64,000 nt of DNA, taken from JAGVPT01 sp963843065 (GTDB taxonomy: Bacteria; Bacteroidota; Ignavibacteria; UBA10030; UBA8401). Position 1 is the first letter of the stretch. The number at the start of each line of letters is the position of its first letter. Positions 54,728-64,000 of the stretch are shown one piece after another. The stretch covers positions 19,909 to 83,908 of the forward strand of contig CAWJKX010000130.1 of the NCBI GenBank assembly GCA_963843065.1, given 5' to 3'. The notes beneath the pieces were generated by a model. It was not told the DNA's origin and did not search any database. It worked only from the letters and a program-made list of their open reading frames with translations. The position numbers and the translations under genes are program-made.

Positions 54728-56404
54728 TCACTTGATCAACTCCATCTTTTTTGTCTCTTTGAAACTTCCCGATTGCAAACTATAGAAATACACTCCGCTT
54801 GGCATCAAGTGTGCATCGAAAGGAACCTGATATGATCCCGCTGGTTTCCGTTCGTTCACCAATGTTGTCACTTCCCGGCCAAGCATATCGTACACTTTGA
54901 TCACGACATGACTGGCAAGGGGTACCTGATAACTAATGACTGTCGTCGGGTTGAACGGATTCGGGTAGTTTTGAGACAGCACAAAGTCTTTGGGTACAGC
55001 AGCCGTGGCCTGCACTCCTGTTCCTTGACTGACTTTTCCAGGCATGTTTGCATCAAGCCAGGTCAGCCGCGTCGATATCCAGTTTTTAAACTTGGTGATC
55101 TCACCGTCGAACGTTGTCGGCTGCGCGTCCACTTCAGGAGTGCCTACATCGATCCCTAAAATCGGCCATCTCTGGTAGTGACGAACTTGTGCTTCATTGA
55201 CCAGTGTATGAATGGAATCAATGTAATGATTAATAGATTCTTCACTGAGTATGGTATTGCGCAGGAGAGAATAACGAGTATGTAATTCATTAGTAAAGGT
55301 TGTATCGTCCAATAATCGTACCATCCAACCGGGCGGGACCGGATATGACTTGCAAACACTGCTAATCTCGTAAGCCCATCCGGAACCGTCTATTGCATTG
55401 ACCTCGCACTCGTTTATATTTTTCCATGCCCAATCAAAGTCCCACACGGGGCCGTCATGCAACCGTCCGTCTTTACTGTCTTTGTCTTTATAGAAGAAAG
55501 CGCTCTTCTTATATGTATCCACATTCCGGGATACTTCACCGACAATAAAATAATCGATAAACGATGGCACGTCGAGATATTTTCTGTAGCCATTGACAGG
55601 ATCGGCAAATTGTGAAGTAATCAGAACGCTGTCAAGCGATTTTACAAACCCTTGTATATATTTTTTTTGTGGATTTAAGATATCCTCCGGTTTAGGATAC
55701 ACATAAATGAAATATGGATACCCTCCGGGGCGGTCTAGCGCCTGATCTGTGCTGTTCCAGCCGTCTGTCCCTGTGCCATCGTTGTTATCAATTTTTATGA
55801 TATACCCGCCCGTAACATTGTCTCCCGACGTATCTGTCGCAGTGAGTTTTGCAATATCGACGCGATTTTTATCTCGTTTGATTTTTTCCGTCAGAACATA
55901 GATTCCCTCATAGACGCCGTTTGAATCCAATTCACAAAGTTGAGTGTGCGGCTGATAATGTCCCATTTTCGTGAAAAGGTCAAAAGCGAGTGTATTTCGC
56001 ATAAAGACCTTGTCATTATAGTTGGCAATCAATACCCAGTCATTTTCCGCAGGCATGTTTAAGAGCGGCACATTGAGGTTGTTTCCTAAGCTGTCCCTGG
56101 TTTCAAAACCGTACGGCTTTTGAGGAAGTGTCGCAGAAAAGGAGCCTCGTATTTCAATACCCACATAACCATCGTAGACATTCGCCGAGTCTGTCGCGTA
56201 GTTTCTTCGGAGAGGTTCATAATTGATAATTTTCATTCGTGCAGTGATCTTTGTCCCATCCGGGATCGGCTGACCGTTCGTATTGATCTCAATGATTGGT
56301 AAGTTCGATGAGTCGAGAACAACTGTCGCCGTGTTCTGACCGAACGTTTCTGTTGCAACGAGAAACATACATGCAATGCAAAAATTATTTAGAATCGTTT
56401 TCAT
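54728..56404 (-). CDS. CotH-kinase-like surface protein with T9SS sorting tail (2)
   Basis: 558 residues, a paralogue of the gene at 47,639. After the signal peptide it has 'NLPIIEINTNGQPIPDGTKI', then 'GYVGIEIRGSFSATLPQKPY', 'NMPAENDWVLIANYNDKVFM', 'GVYEGIYVLTEKIKRDKNRV', 'GGYIIKIDNND' and the metal site 'GPVWDFDWAWKN'. The tail is 'LSQNYPNPFNPTTVISYQV' ... 'VYDMLGREVTTLVN' ... 'SGVYFYSLQSG'. Two secreted CotH proteins beside glycoside hydrolases suggest surface-protein modification, but the substrate is unknown. Confidence 0.88.
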   Translation of the reverse strand: MKTILNNFCIACMFLVATETFGQNTATVVLDSSNLPIIEINTNGQPIPDGTKITARMKIINYEPLRRNYATDSANVYDGYVGIEIRGSFSATLPQKPYGFETRDSLGNNLNVPLLNMPAENDWVLIANYNDKVFMRNTLAFDLFTKMGHYQPHTQLCELDSNGVYEGIYVLTEKIKRDKNRVDIAKLTATDTSGDNVTGGYIIKIDNNDGTGTDGWNSTDQALDRPGGYPYFIYVYPKPEDILNPQKKYIQGFVKSLDSVLITSQFADPVNGYRKYLDVPSFIDYFIVGEVSRNVDTYKKSAFFYKDKDSKDGRLHDGPVWDFDWAWKNINECEVNAIDGSGWAYEISSVCKSYPVPPGWMVRLLDDTTFTNELHTRYSLLRNTILSEESINHYIDSIHTLVNEAQVRHYQRWPILGIDVGTPEVDAQPTTFDGEITKFKNWISTRLTWLDANMPGKVSQGTGVQATAAVPKDFVLSQNYPNPFNPTTVISYQVPLASHVVIKVYDMLGREVTTLVNERKPAGSYQVPFDAHLMPSGVYFYSLQSGSFKETKKMELIK

Positions 56405-56843
56405 GGTATCTCATTCAAAGTTGTTTTTCCAAGAAGTATTTAGAAACCATCTCAAAAATGGTTTCCACGCAGAATTTAGGCGTCATTGTCATGCTGAGCG
56501 TAGCGAAGCATCTATACTGATCCAGTTGGATAGATTCTTCACTGCGCTTCGCTCCGTTCAGAATAACCATATAAGTGGTTTTTGAGATAGCTTCTAGTCG
56601 CAATGGGAACGTGAATCTAGTAGGGCAGCCTTGTCCTCGGTAATTTCCAATATTCAACTATATATGCAGCCGACATCGGAAATGGTTGTTGGTGATGGGT
56701 CAACAAGCAGCGCAAACGCAGAAGACACGAAAGACCTCAAATTGATTCTGTCGCGCCAGCACAAGAATGTAAACAAATAGTGCATAGCAACATTGTTACC
56801 GTTGCTCACACGCGAATATCACTGAAGACAAGATACGCAATTA
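56405..56843. other. 439-base intergenic region with a CCTGAGCGTAGCGAAGC-type repeat
   Basis: At about 56,488-56,567 lies a variant of the dispersed repeat: 'GTCATGCTGAGCGTAGCGAA', then 'GAAGCATCTA', and on the right 'TAGATTCTTCACTGCGCTTC' and 'CGTTCAGAATAAC', an inverted pair. It is flanked by the outer inverted words 'AACCATCTCAAAAATGG' (from 56,440) and 'GGTTTTTGAGATAG' (to 56,591). The rest is AT-rich with no gene seen. The promoter of the CotH gene should be at its left edge. Confidence 0.6.
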
Positions 56844-59582
56844 TCATTTCAACATCATCATCTTTCTCGTTAATACTCCCCCCCCGGATTGCAGTTTATA
56901 AAAGTAGATCCCGCTGGTCAAACCGGCGGTCGAGAATTTCACTTCATGCGGTCCCGCGGCCTGAATTTCATTCGCCAGAACTGCCACTTCTCTGCCCAGA
57001 ATATCATATACAGAGAGATATACTTTACCACTATACTTCAGCGTGTAGGAAATGGTGGTGGACGGGTTAAATGGGTTCGGATAATTTTGAAAGAGAGAGT
57101 AGGAAGCTGGAACGAACGATTTTTGCTGAACGCCCGATACGCTGGGCTGGAGAATAGCCACCCGGTCCGGCACAACCCATGCGTCAGTGCTGCTCGGGTT
57201 TCTGTTTCCGGTGACACGAAGCTTGAACACATGGTCGCCTGCGGGGAGAACCGGGCTCGTCCACATCAATTGATTGCCGATACGCGTAGCCTGATAGAAA
57301 TCAATATCAGTTTCAGCACCGCCGTCTATGGATATCGCACCGATGCCGTGCCGGGGATCTCTGACGCCGTAAAACTTGATTTGAGTGCTATTGAAGGAAA
57401 CCGTTACATAGTCGTTTGTAACATTGTCCCACGAGTTGCTCTGGTCGTACAGTTCCGTTCCGCACTCTGTGCAGTGCTGCCAACCGGAGCCGACATAGTT
57501 GAATTCGTCAACAGCTGCACCCGACGCGGCGTCGTCTATGGTGAACCATCCTCCCCCGCCTGTGCTGACGACCGAGAAGTTGTCAAATTCTGCATTCTGC
57601 CATTTACTCGTCAGCAAACCTACCTGACCAGATTCGTATGTGCCATCATCTACGGCTGCAACCAACAATGAATCGATGAATGCTTTTATGCTGTCCGCAC
57701 TGAACCAAAGAGAAAAATTGTGCCAACTGTTCAGAGGGAACGGCTTTGTTCCGGACCCCAACTGAGTATCGTTCCCGCTGATATCTTCTTTGAAGAGAGT
57801 CCAGCTACCGCCATTCGTTATGCGTAGATGATAACCTTGAGAGGCTCCCGGTGATCCTTCCGATTGTGCTCCTAAATGACCGATAAGATCGATATACCCC
57901 CCCTGTTCCAGCAACGCATCAGTGCTGACCATGTAATTAGACCATGCGGGATCTCCGACAACAACGAGCGGCGGCGTCGGTGAACCGCCAGGCCACTCGA
58001 GTGGTGCAAGATTAATCTCCTGTCGCATGCAGAGTCCACTTCGCCCGCCTCGACAACTATCTACTTCAAACGCTCCCTGGATCGAATCGAAATATTTTGG
58101 TATTTCTCCTAATGAATCCTCTTCAAAATTCTCTGTATACGGCAATCCCAATGATGCCGACGCCGGCGATGTCGCCGTTCCTTTCGCTTGACCGGTTGCG
58201 GTGCTTAGGGTGTAAACATACCCCGGTTGAAATGTGACGCTGTAACTCCCACCGTTCGGAACGATATCATTGTTCTGCACAAGGTAATCTGATAAATTTG
58301 ATGAAGTAAGATTTGTTGACCACACATGCACCGCGCCCGCCGGCAGCCCGCCATTGACAGAGAGCGCTGCTGTTTGGGGTGTGGTCGCGTCCATTGTTTC
58401 AACGATAACACTATAATTTTTATTGTCGGGTGATTTGAGCGTTACGTAGCTGCCGTTGGCGCGGTTCCCTCCAAAATATCCGCAGCCGCTGTCCACGTAT
58501 TGCCAGCCGACCTGAACGAACTGAGCAGTGTGCGCCATGACCCAGATACTTTTCCCGACATGGTAGTATCCCGACCACGGTTGATCTGCAAGCATCAGCC
58601 CATCACCATAGTACGGCAATGTGTTATACCATGCGGCAATCAAGCTCCAGTTGATATACGCGGTCATTCTGCTGTCGATATAGTCGCGATTGAGCGCGCG
58701 CGCGAGGGGTATGGCTCCGAGGTCATAGTTCTGGGATCCGCTCTCGCTCGCCCAAATTCGTTTGTTCAATCCTTCTGCAACGGAGGTGTAGGTGTTGTCG
58801 GAGCAATCCTGTTCCGGCGCCATCCAACCGCAAGGATAGTGAACGCCCATAATATCCACGGCAGACTTAAACGCAGAATCCGCAGCCAGGTCAGCAGCGA
58901 CGTTCCACCCGTTGTCCGCCGCCACCACTTGCGTAGTCAATTCATTGTTCTGCAGCGCATTCTTCAAACTTTCAAACCAGCTCTTATTCCATCCAGATTC
59001 GTTCCAGCCGCCGATGTAATCGATGTGCAAATTATGGTCGGACTGTGCATGTTTAATCCAGCTGATGATATAATTGATATTATCCTGCGACCACATACCG
59101 CCGTTAAACCAACCCAGCCCTCCCCACTCCAATCCATACAGTTTGATATTGGGATTGCGAAGTTTCGCCTGTTCCATGAGCCACCACTCATAGCCGCGGT
59201 TATAGTTTGAATCTACTCGGGACCGCATGTGGCTTGCCTCCGCTCCGTTCGTGCTGTTTGCATCATCGCCGATTTCAACTTTCAAAATCTGCAAACTCGC
59301 GCCGTAGTTCGGCTTGAAGAGGTAATCCAATATTTCATTCCGCTGCTGAGCAGGGTAATCCCAGAGCAGGCGGGAGGTCCCGCCTCCACCGCTCAAGCCG
59401 CCAACACCGTCGAAAGCCCGGCCTGTCGACGTGCCGCTAATGCCAACAATTGTTGTATCTTGCGCAGCCGCCCGTGGGAGGTCCAACGAAAACAAAAGGA
59501 GTAAACAGAAAAATAGAGAAGGACGAGATAGGATTGAGCAAAGAACTCTGTCGGGATTTGATTGGGAAATCTGAAATTTCAT
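56844..59582 (-). CDS. GH59 galactocerebrosidase-family beta-galactosidase with T9SS tail
   Basis: 912 residues from ATG 59,582 (GAGGA upstream; an open frame runs 35 codons further but has no signal). After the signal peptide comes a GH59 barrel closely patterned on animal galactosylceramidase: 'FDGVGGLSGGGGTSRLLWDY', 'RNEILDYLFKPNYGASLQIL', 'KVEIGDDANSTNGAEASHM', 'NYNRGYEWWLMEQAKLRNPN'. The acid/base Glu195 is in 'YIGGWNESGWN' and the nucleophile Glu280 in 'RIWASESGSQN'; 'QPWSGYYHVGKSIWVMAHT' follows. Then come a lectin-like domain (about 475-680), a further sandwich ('DYVTVSFNSTQIKFYGVRD') and the T9SS tail 'LFQNYPNPFNPSTTISYTL'. In bacteria the substrate is more likely a plant beta-galactoside than a galactolipid, but this is not proven. 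Confidence 0.92.
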   Translation of the reverse strand: MKFQISQSNPDRVLCSILSRPSLFFCLLLLFSLDLPRAAAQDTTIVGISGTSTGRAFDGVGGLSGGGGTSRLLWDYPAQQRNEILDYLFKPNYGASLQILKVEIGDDANSTNGAEASHMRSRVDSNYNRGYEWWLMEQAKLRNPNIKLYGLEWGGLGWFNGGMWSQDNINYIISWIKHAQSDHNLHIDYIGGWNESGWNKSWFESLKNALQNNELTTQVVAADNGWNVAADLAADSAFKSAVDIMGVHYPCGWMAPEQDCSDNTYTSVAEGLNKRIWASESGSQNYDLGAIPLARALNRDYIDSRMTAYINWSLIAAWYNTLPYYGDGLMLADQPWSGYYHVGKSIWVMAHTAQFVQVGWQYVDSGCGYFGGNRANGSYVTLKSPDNKNYSVIVETMDATTPQTAALSVNGGLPAGAVHVWSTNLTSSNLSDYLVQNNDIVPNGGSYSVTFQPGYVYTLSTATGQAKGTATSPASASLGLPYTENFEEDSLGEIPKYFDSIQGAFEVDSCRGGRSGLCMRQEINLAPLEWPGGSPTPPLVVVGDPAWSNYMVSTDALLEQGGYIDLIGHLGAQSEGSPGASQGYHLRITNGGSWTLFKEDISGNDTQLGSGTKPFPLNSWHNFSLWFSADSIKAFIDSLLVAAVDDGTYESGQVGLLTSKWQNAEFDNFSVVSTGGGGWFTIDDAASGAAVDEFNYVGSGWQHCTECGTELYDQSNSWDNVTNDYVTVSFNSTQIKFYGVRDPRHGIGAISIDGGAETDIDFYQATRIGNQLMWTSPVLPAGDHVFKLRVTGNRNPSSTDAWVVPDRVAILQPSVSGVQQKSFVPASYSLFQNYPNPFNPSTTISYTLKYSGKVYLSVYDILGREVAVLANEIQAAGPHEVKFSTAGLTSGIYFYKLQSGGGVLTRKMMMLK

Positions 59583-59708
59583 TTGAGGATCCTCACGAAG
59601 TATTGTTAGGCCGTCTCCGTCTCGAAACGCACGGGTCATTCCTTCTCTCGATTCTTCCATGGTACCTTGACGAAAGACCGTCAACAATATCTGGACCCCG
59701 AAACGAGT

Positions 59709-62174
59709 TCATTTGGACTGGATCAGCACACTCGATCCTTCCAGTCCATCCGATGACGCTTCGAGCGTCGCCGTTCCCGCTTTCCCGGTTGATTGCACCA
59801 CAACGAGAGCCAGACCGTTGAAGGCTTTCCGGTAATCTGCTTTGAACGGGTCAAGGTCCGTCTCGGAACCGTTATCGACACCGGCTATTTTACCTTCACC
59901 CGAAATTTTGAAGCGGACGAGATTCGCAGCATCAGGTACCAGCGTCCCTTTATCGTCGAGAACCTTCACCGTTATGAATGAGAGGTCCCTGCCGTCTGCG
60001 GAAATTGCCTTTCTGTCCGGCTGAAGCACGATCTTTGCCGGCGCGCCCGCAGTTTTCATTTCGTCCGACAGTACGTTGCTGCCTCTTTTACCGACGGCTT
60101 TCAAAGTGCCCGGTTCGTACGTGAGCCGCCACATCATGTGCAGTTCATCGCCAGTTTTCTTCCTGACCCCCGCCGATTTGCCGTTGAGGAATAATTCCAC
60201 CTCGTCGCAATTCGTGTACGCCCAGACGTCGATCGTCTGACCGTTCTTCCAATTCCAGTGAGGGAGGATGTGCAGCACCGGCTTTTTCGTCCATTCGCTC
60301 TGGTACATATAATAGGCATCTTTCGGGAATCCCGCCAGGTCAAGAATGCCGAAATAGGAACTGCGGGAAGGCCATTCGTACGGAGTCGGCTCACCCAAAT
60401 AGTCGAAGCCGGTCCAAATGAACATCCCCGACAGGAAATCATATTTTTTTATTAGGCTCCAGGCTTCTTCGTGCGTCGCTCCCCATGGCACGCGGCAGTT
60501 GTCGTATGCGGAGCACGAATGATCGGAGTTACCGCCGGTGATCGGCTTGTCCCAGCTTGTCGGCCACACTCGAGCGCTGTCGGACGGCATATCGTAATTC
60601 CCGCGGGACTCGAGGGCGGAAGTTGTTTCGGAACCGATCCATTTCTTGCCGGGGTACATCACCGGGAAGAGGTGATAGTCGTTCTGGCCGTAACTGTAGC
60701 CGATGAGGTCGAGCACGCCGGAGCGAATGACCGGGTTATCTGGGCTTTGATCGTTCGTGTTGGAGGTGATCGGCCGCGTCGTGTCGAGGCCTCTTATAAT
60801 ACCAACCAAGTCCTGTGCGATCAATGCGCCGCTGTTATCTTTGTGGTCCCATTGTTCAGCGACCTCATTACCGATGCTCCAGATGAAAACGCTCGGATGG
60901 TTCCTGTCGCGCAGGACCATGTCCTCTAAATCCCGCTTGTGCCATTCTTTAAAATCGCGATGATAGTCGAATTTCGTTTTTTCTTTCATCCACATATCGA
61001 ACGCTTCATCCATCACGATAAATCCCATTTCGTCGCAAAGGTCGAGAAGTTCGGGTGCGGGAGGGTTATGCGATGTGCGTATGCCGTTGCATCCCATCTC
61101 TTTCAAAAGCTCGAGCTGCCGCTGCAGGGCTCGTGTATTGATCGCTGCGCCGAGGCAGCCGAGATCGTGGTGATCGCAAACTCCCTGGATTTTCATCCGC
61201 TTGCCATTCAGGAAGAATCCCTTCGCGCTGTCGAAGGAAAACGTTCTGATTCCAAAAGCCGTCGTCGCTGCGGCGCTCACCATGCTTCCGCGCTCGACGG
61301 TCGTCGCCGCACGGTACAAAACGGGAGAGTCGACCGACCAGAGTTTCGGGTTCGCGACGGTGAGGTTTTGATCAAATTCGTAAACGGATCCCTTCGGGAC
61401 GACGGCGTTCGACTCCGTCGATGCCACGCTCTTGCCGTTCTTGTCGATGATCGTGGTCCTGAGAGTGACAGTCTGATCCTGCTGCAGCGCATTCGTCACT
61501 TTGGTTTTGACATCCACTGTAGCCGACGCTTCGGTTACCACGGGCGTGGTAACGAAGGTGCCCATTGATCCACGAAAACTTTTTCGGTAGTTACCAGCCA
61601 GACGTTCCTGTAGATTCCCGATCCGGAATACCAACGTGAGTTCGGCTGCTGAGAATTATCGACTCTGACCGCGAGGACGTTTTTGCCCCCACCAAAATTA
61701 ATAAACGGCGTCAGTTCATATTGGAAAGAAGAGTAGCCGTACAGGCCGCTTGCCAAGATAGTGGCCATTGATCCAGACCTCGCTGTTTTTATAGACACCG
61801 TCGAAGCGTATGAACGTCAGCTTGCTGCTGTCAGATTCGGGCACAGTGAATGTTTTTCTATACCATCCTATCCCGCCGGGCAGGGCGCCTCCACCAACAC
61901 CTGCAGGATTGTCCGGGCTGAATTTTCCTTCGATGGCCCAATCGTGCGGCAGGTCAAGCATTCTCCATTGCGAGTCATCCAACATAACGCTTTCACCATT
62001 CTTAACATCTCCAAGGAAAAAACGCCAATCATAACAAAAAAGCCAATTCTTGGGAAATGGTTCTGCCTTTCCGGGTTGTGCCGATGGGAGACCGCCTGTG
62101 AACAACACGACGAGCGCGACAAAAACGCTCAGGAGGCCGAGGCCCTTCGCGACATTCAATGACTGTGTTTTCAT
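59709..62174 (-). CDS. GH2 beta-galactosidase with C-terminal Ig-like domains, two frame breaks
   Basis: Three minus-strand frames join to about 820 residues. The start is ATG 62,174: AAGGA is nine bases upstream, whereas the in-frame ATG at 62,183 abuts it. Part one holds the signal peptide and jelly-roll ('RMLDLPHDWAIEGKFSPDNP', 'GIGWYRKTFTVPESD'). An extra base at about 61,743 breaks 'LGKRP' from 'YGYSSFQYELTPFINFGG'; the inverted copy downstream lacks that base and reads through. A second break at 61,561-61,563 (CCC for CCCC) precedes 'GTFVTTPVVTEASATVDVKT'. The barrel has 'GVCDHHDLG', the acid/base Glu in 'SIGNEVAEQW', and the nucleophile in 'WIGSETTSALESRG'. DUF4982-like and Ig-like domains follow ('DEVELFLNGKSAGVRKKTGD', 'KIVLQPDRKAISADGRD'). 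The type matches side-chain beta-galactosidases of xyloglucan loci. Confidence 0.88.
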
Positions 62175-62197
62175 GGATGACATTCCTTATCATTTAG

Positions 62198-62231
62198 AAA
62201 CACCTGCAGTTCAAAAGAACTGCAGGTGTTT
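62198..62231 (+). terminator. Perfect 15-bp hairpin at the fold-back axis
   Basis: Arms AAACACCTGCAGTTC (62,198-62,212) and GAACTGCAGGTGTTT (62,217-62,231) with an AAAA loop, followed by more T's. It has the shape of a terminator, but half of it may be created by the fold-back junction. The related natural hairpin at 52,556-52,585 argues that a smaller stem was there first. Confidence 0.5.
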
Positions 62232-62253
62232 TTCCTGATAAGGAATGTCATCC

Positions 62254-64000
62254 ATGAAAACACAGTCATTGAATGTCGCGAAGGGCCTCGGCCTCCTGAG
62301 CGTTTTTGTCGCGCTTTTCGTGTTGTTCACAGGCCGGCTGTTGTCGGCGCGACCCCGGAAAGGCAGAACCATTTCCCAAGAATTGGCTTTTTTGCAATGA
62401 TTGGCGTTTTTTCCTTGGAGATATTTAGGATCCGTCAAGCGTTTGTTGGATGACTTCGCAATGGAGAATGCTTGACCTGCCGGGCGATTGGGCCATCGAA
62501 GGAAAATTCAGCCCCGGACAATCCTGCAGGTGTTGGTGGAGGCGCCCTGCCCGGCGGGATAGGATGGTATAGAAAAACATTCACTGTGCCCGAATCTGAC
62601 AGCAGCAAGCTGACGTTCATACGCTTCGACGGTGTCTATAAAAACAGCGAGGTCTGGATCAATGGCCACTATCTTGGCAAGCGGCCGTACGGCTACTCTT
62701 CTTTCCAATATGAACTGACGCCGTTTATTAATTTTGGTGGGGGCAAAAACGTCCTCGCCGTCGAGTCGATAATTCTAGCAGCCGAACTCACGTTGGTATT
62801 CCGGATCGGGAATCTACAGGAACGTCTGGCTGGTAACTACCGAAAAAGTTTTCGTGGATAAGGGCACCTTCGTTACCACGCCCATGGTAACCGAAACGTC
62901 GGCTACAGTGGATGTCAAACACGAAAGTCACGAATGCGCTGCAGCAGGATCAGACTCTCACTCTCAGGACCACGATGATCGACAAGAACGGCAAGAGCGT
63001 GGCATCGACGGAGTCGAACGCCGTCATCCCGAAGGGATCCTTTACGAATTTGATCAAAACCTCACCGTCGCGAACCCGAAACTCTGGTCGGTCGACTCTC
63101 CCGTTTTGTACCGTGCGGCGACGACCGTCGAGCGCGGAACATGGTGAGCGCCGCAGCGACGACGGCTTTTGGAATCAGAACGTTTTCCTTCGACAGCGCG
63201 AAGGGATTCTTCCTGAATGGCAAGCGGATGAAAATCCAGGGAGTTTGCGATCGCCACGATCTCGGCTGCCTCGGCGCAGCGATTCGATTGCACCGAGCCC
63301 TGCAGCGGCAGCTCGAGCTTTTGAAAGAGGGATAGAGAAATGAGAACGGCATACGCACATCGCATGACCCTCCCGCACCCGAACTTCTCGACCTTTGCGA
63401 CGAAATGGGATTTATCGTGATGGATGAAGCGTTGGAGTATGTGGATGAAAGAAAAAACGAAATTCGACTAGTCGTCGGCGGGAAAGAATCGCACAAGCGG
63501 CATTAGAGGACATGGTCTTGCGCGACAGGAACCATCCGAGCGTTTTCATCTGGAGGCATCGGTAATGAGGTCGCTGAACAATGGGACCACAAAGATAACA
63601 GCGGCGCATTGATCGGCGAGGACTTGGTTGGGATTATAAGAGGCCTCGACACGACGCGGCCGATCACCTCCAACACGAACGATCAAAGCCCAGATAACCC
63701 GGTCATTCGCTCCGGCGTGCTCGACCATCGGCTACAGTTACGGCCAGAACGACTATCACCTCTTCCCGGTGATGTACCCCGGCAAGAAATCGATGGGTTC
63801 CGAACAACTTCCGCCTCGAGTCCCGCGGGAATCTCGATATGCCTGCCGACAGCGCTCGAGTGTGGCCGACAAGCTGGGACAAGCCGATCACCGGCGGTAA
63901 CTCCGATCATTGGTGTCCCGCATACGACAACTGCCGCGTGCCATGGGGAGCGACGCACGTAGCAGCCTGGAGCCTAATAAAAAAATATGATTCCCTGTGG
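62254..64000 (+). pseudogene. Degenerate inverted copy of the GH2 beta-galactosidase N-terminal part
   Basis: Starting at ATG 62,254 with the same AAGGA leader, the sequence repeats the GH2 gene from its signal peptide ('MKTQSLNVAKGLGLLSVFVA') to the region just past the nucleophile. Frame is lost at least every few hundred bases. Recognisable pieces are 'GIGWYRKTFTVPESDSSKL' (62,549 on), 'YGYSSFQYELTPFINFGGGK', 'SAAATTAFGIRTFSFDSAKG' (from 63,144) and 'LDTTRPITSNTNDQSPDNP' (from 63,642). It is useful for proofreading the intact strand. It should not be counted as a separate gene. Confidence 0.85.

Larger units (their letters stand above)
60435..64000. repeat. 1.8-kb inverted repeat (fold-back) ending the window
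   Basis: Bases 62,216-64,000 are an imperfect reverse complement of about 60,435-62,215. The arms are almost equal in length (about 1,780 and 1,785). The right arm has many single-base indels and small substitutions relative to the left. The axis is the hairpin at 62,198-62,231. Confidence 0.9.

Noticed and set aside
62254..64000. A second, divergently transcribed GH2 gene
   Set aside because: It is a frame-broken mirror image of the neighbouring gene with equal arm length, as expected of a fold-back artefact.

Overview
The window reads as part of a chromosome from a member of the Bacteroidota/Ignavibacteriota side of the FCB group. The clearest sign is a block of proteins ending in the type IX secretion sorting tail (an 'NYPNPFNPST..I.Y.L' motif, then 'VYD.LGREV..LVN', 'SGIYFY.L' and a final Lys). 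The genus cannot be named. I see no rRNA, tRNA, CRISPR array, phage or transposase gene.

Functionally it is a 64-kb hemicellulose-degradation island. Region 1 (1-17.8 kb) is a mannan locus: GH130, a GPH-type sugar/cation symporter, GH9, an esterase, GH2 and a secreted epimerase-GH26 mannanase fusion, all on the minus strand. A CE2-type deacetylase and a GT-C membrane protein follow on the plus strand, then GH28, a lipoprotein GH26 and a lipoprotein GH5 mannanase on the minus strand. The logic is: deacetylate and cut (gluco)mannan outside the cell, epimerise mannobiose to mannosyl-glucose, import it, and phosphorolyse it with GH130. Region 2 (18.2-23.2 kb) holds a second GT-C protein, a PPK2 polyphosphate kinase and a GH94 disaccharide phosphorylase. 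Region 3 (23.9-30.5 kb) is a tight plus-strand operon unlike its surroundings: TPR protein, ABC ATPase, FtsX-like permease, LolA-like protein, outer-membrane barrel, LytS-type histidine kinase and LytTR response regulator. Region 4 (30.6-47.5 kb) is a regulated oligosaccharide-hydrolase cluster: aldose 1-epimerase, three LacI-family repressors, GH3, a GH31 with a PA14 insert, GH13, GH35 and a second GH31. Two of the LacI genes are near-identical paralogues with the same operator. Region 5 (47.6-59.6 kb) is five consecutive minus-strand genes for T9SS cargo: two CotH-kinase-like proteins, two large surface proteins and a bacterial GH59 galactocerebrosidase homologue. Region 6 (59.7-64 kb) is a GH2 beta-galactosidase followed by a degraded inverted copy of its own first 1.8 kb.

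Two quality features matter to any user. At least ten genes carry frame breaks (about thirteen in all), several at short homopolymers, and each can be joined into a complete family member; this looks like uncorrected indel error rather than gene decay. The last 1.8 kb is a fold-back inverted repeat centred near 62,214, most simply a chimeric or low-quality contig end. Several families of short palindromic dispersed repeats fill the gaps between genes, and one copy lies in frame inside a signal-peptide coding region.

No SusC/SusD pair is present although there are about fifteen carbohydrate-active genes, so uptake must use the GPH symporter or systems outside the window.
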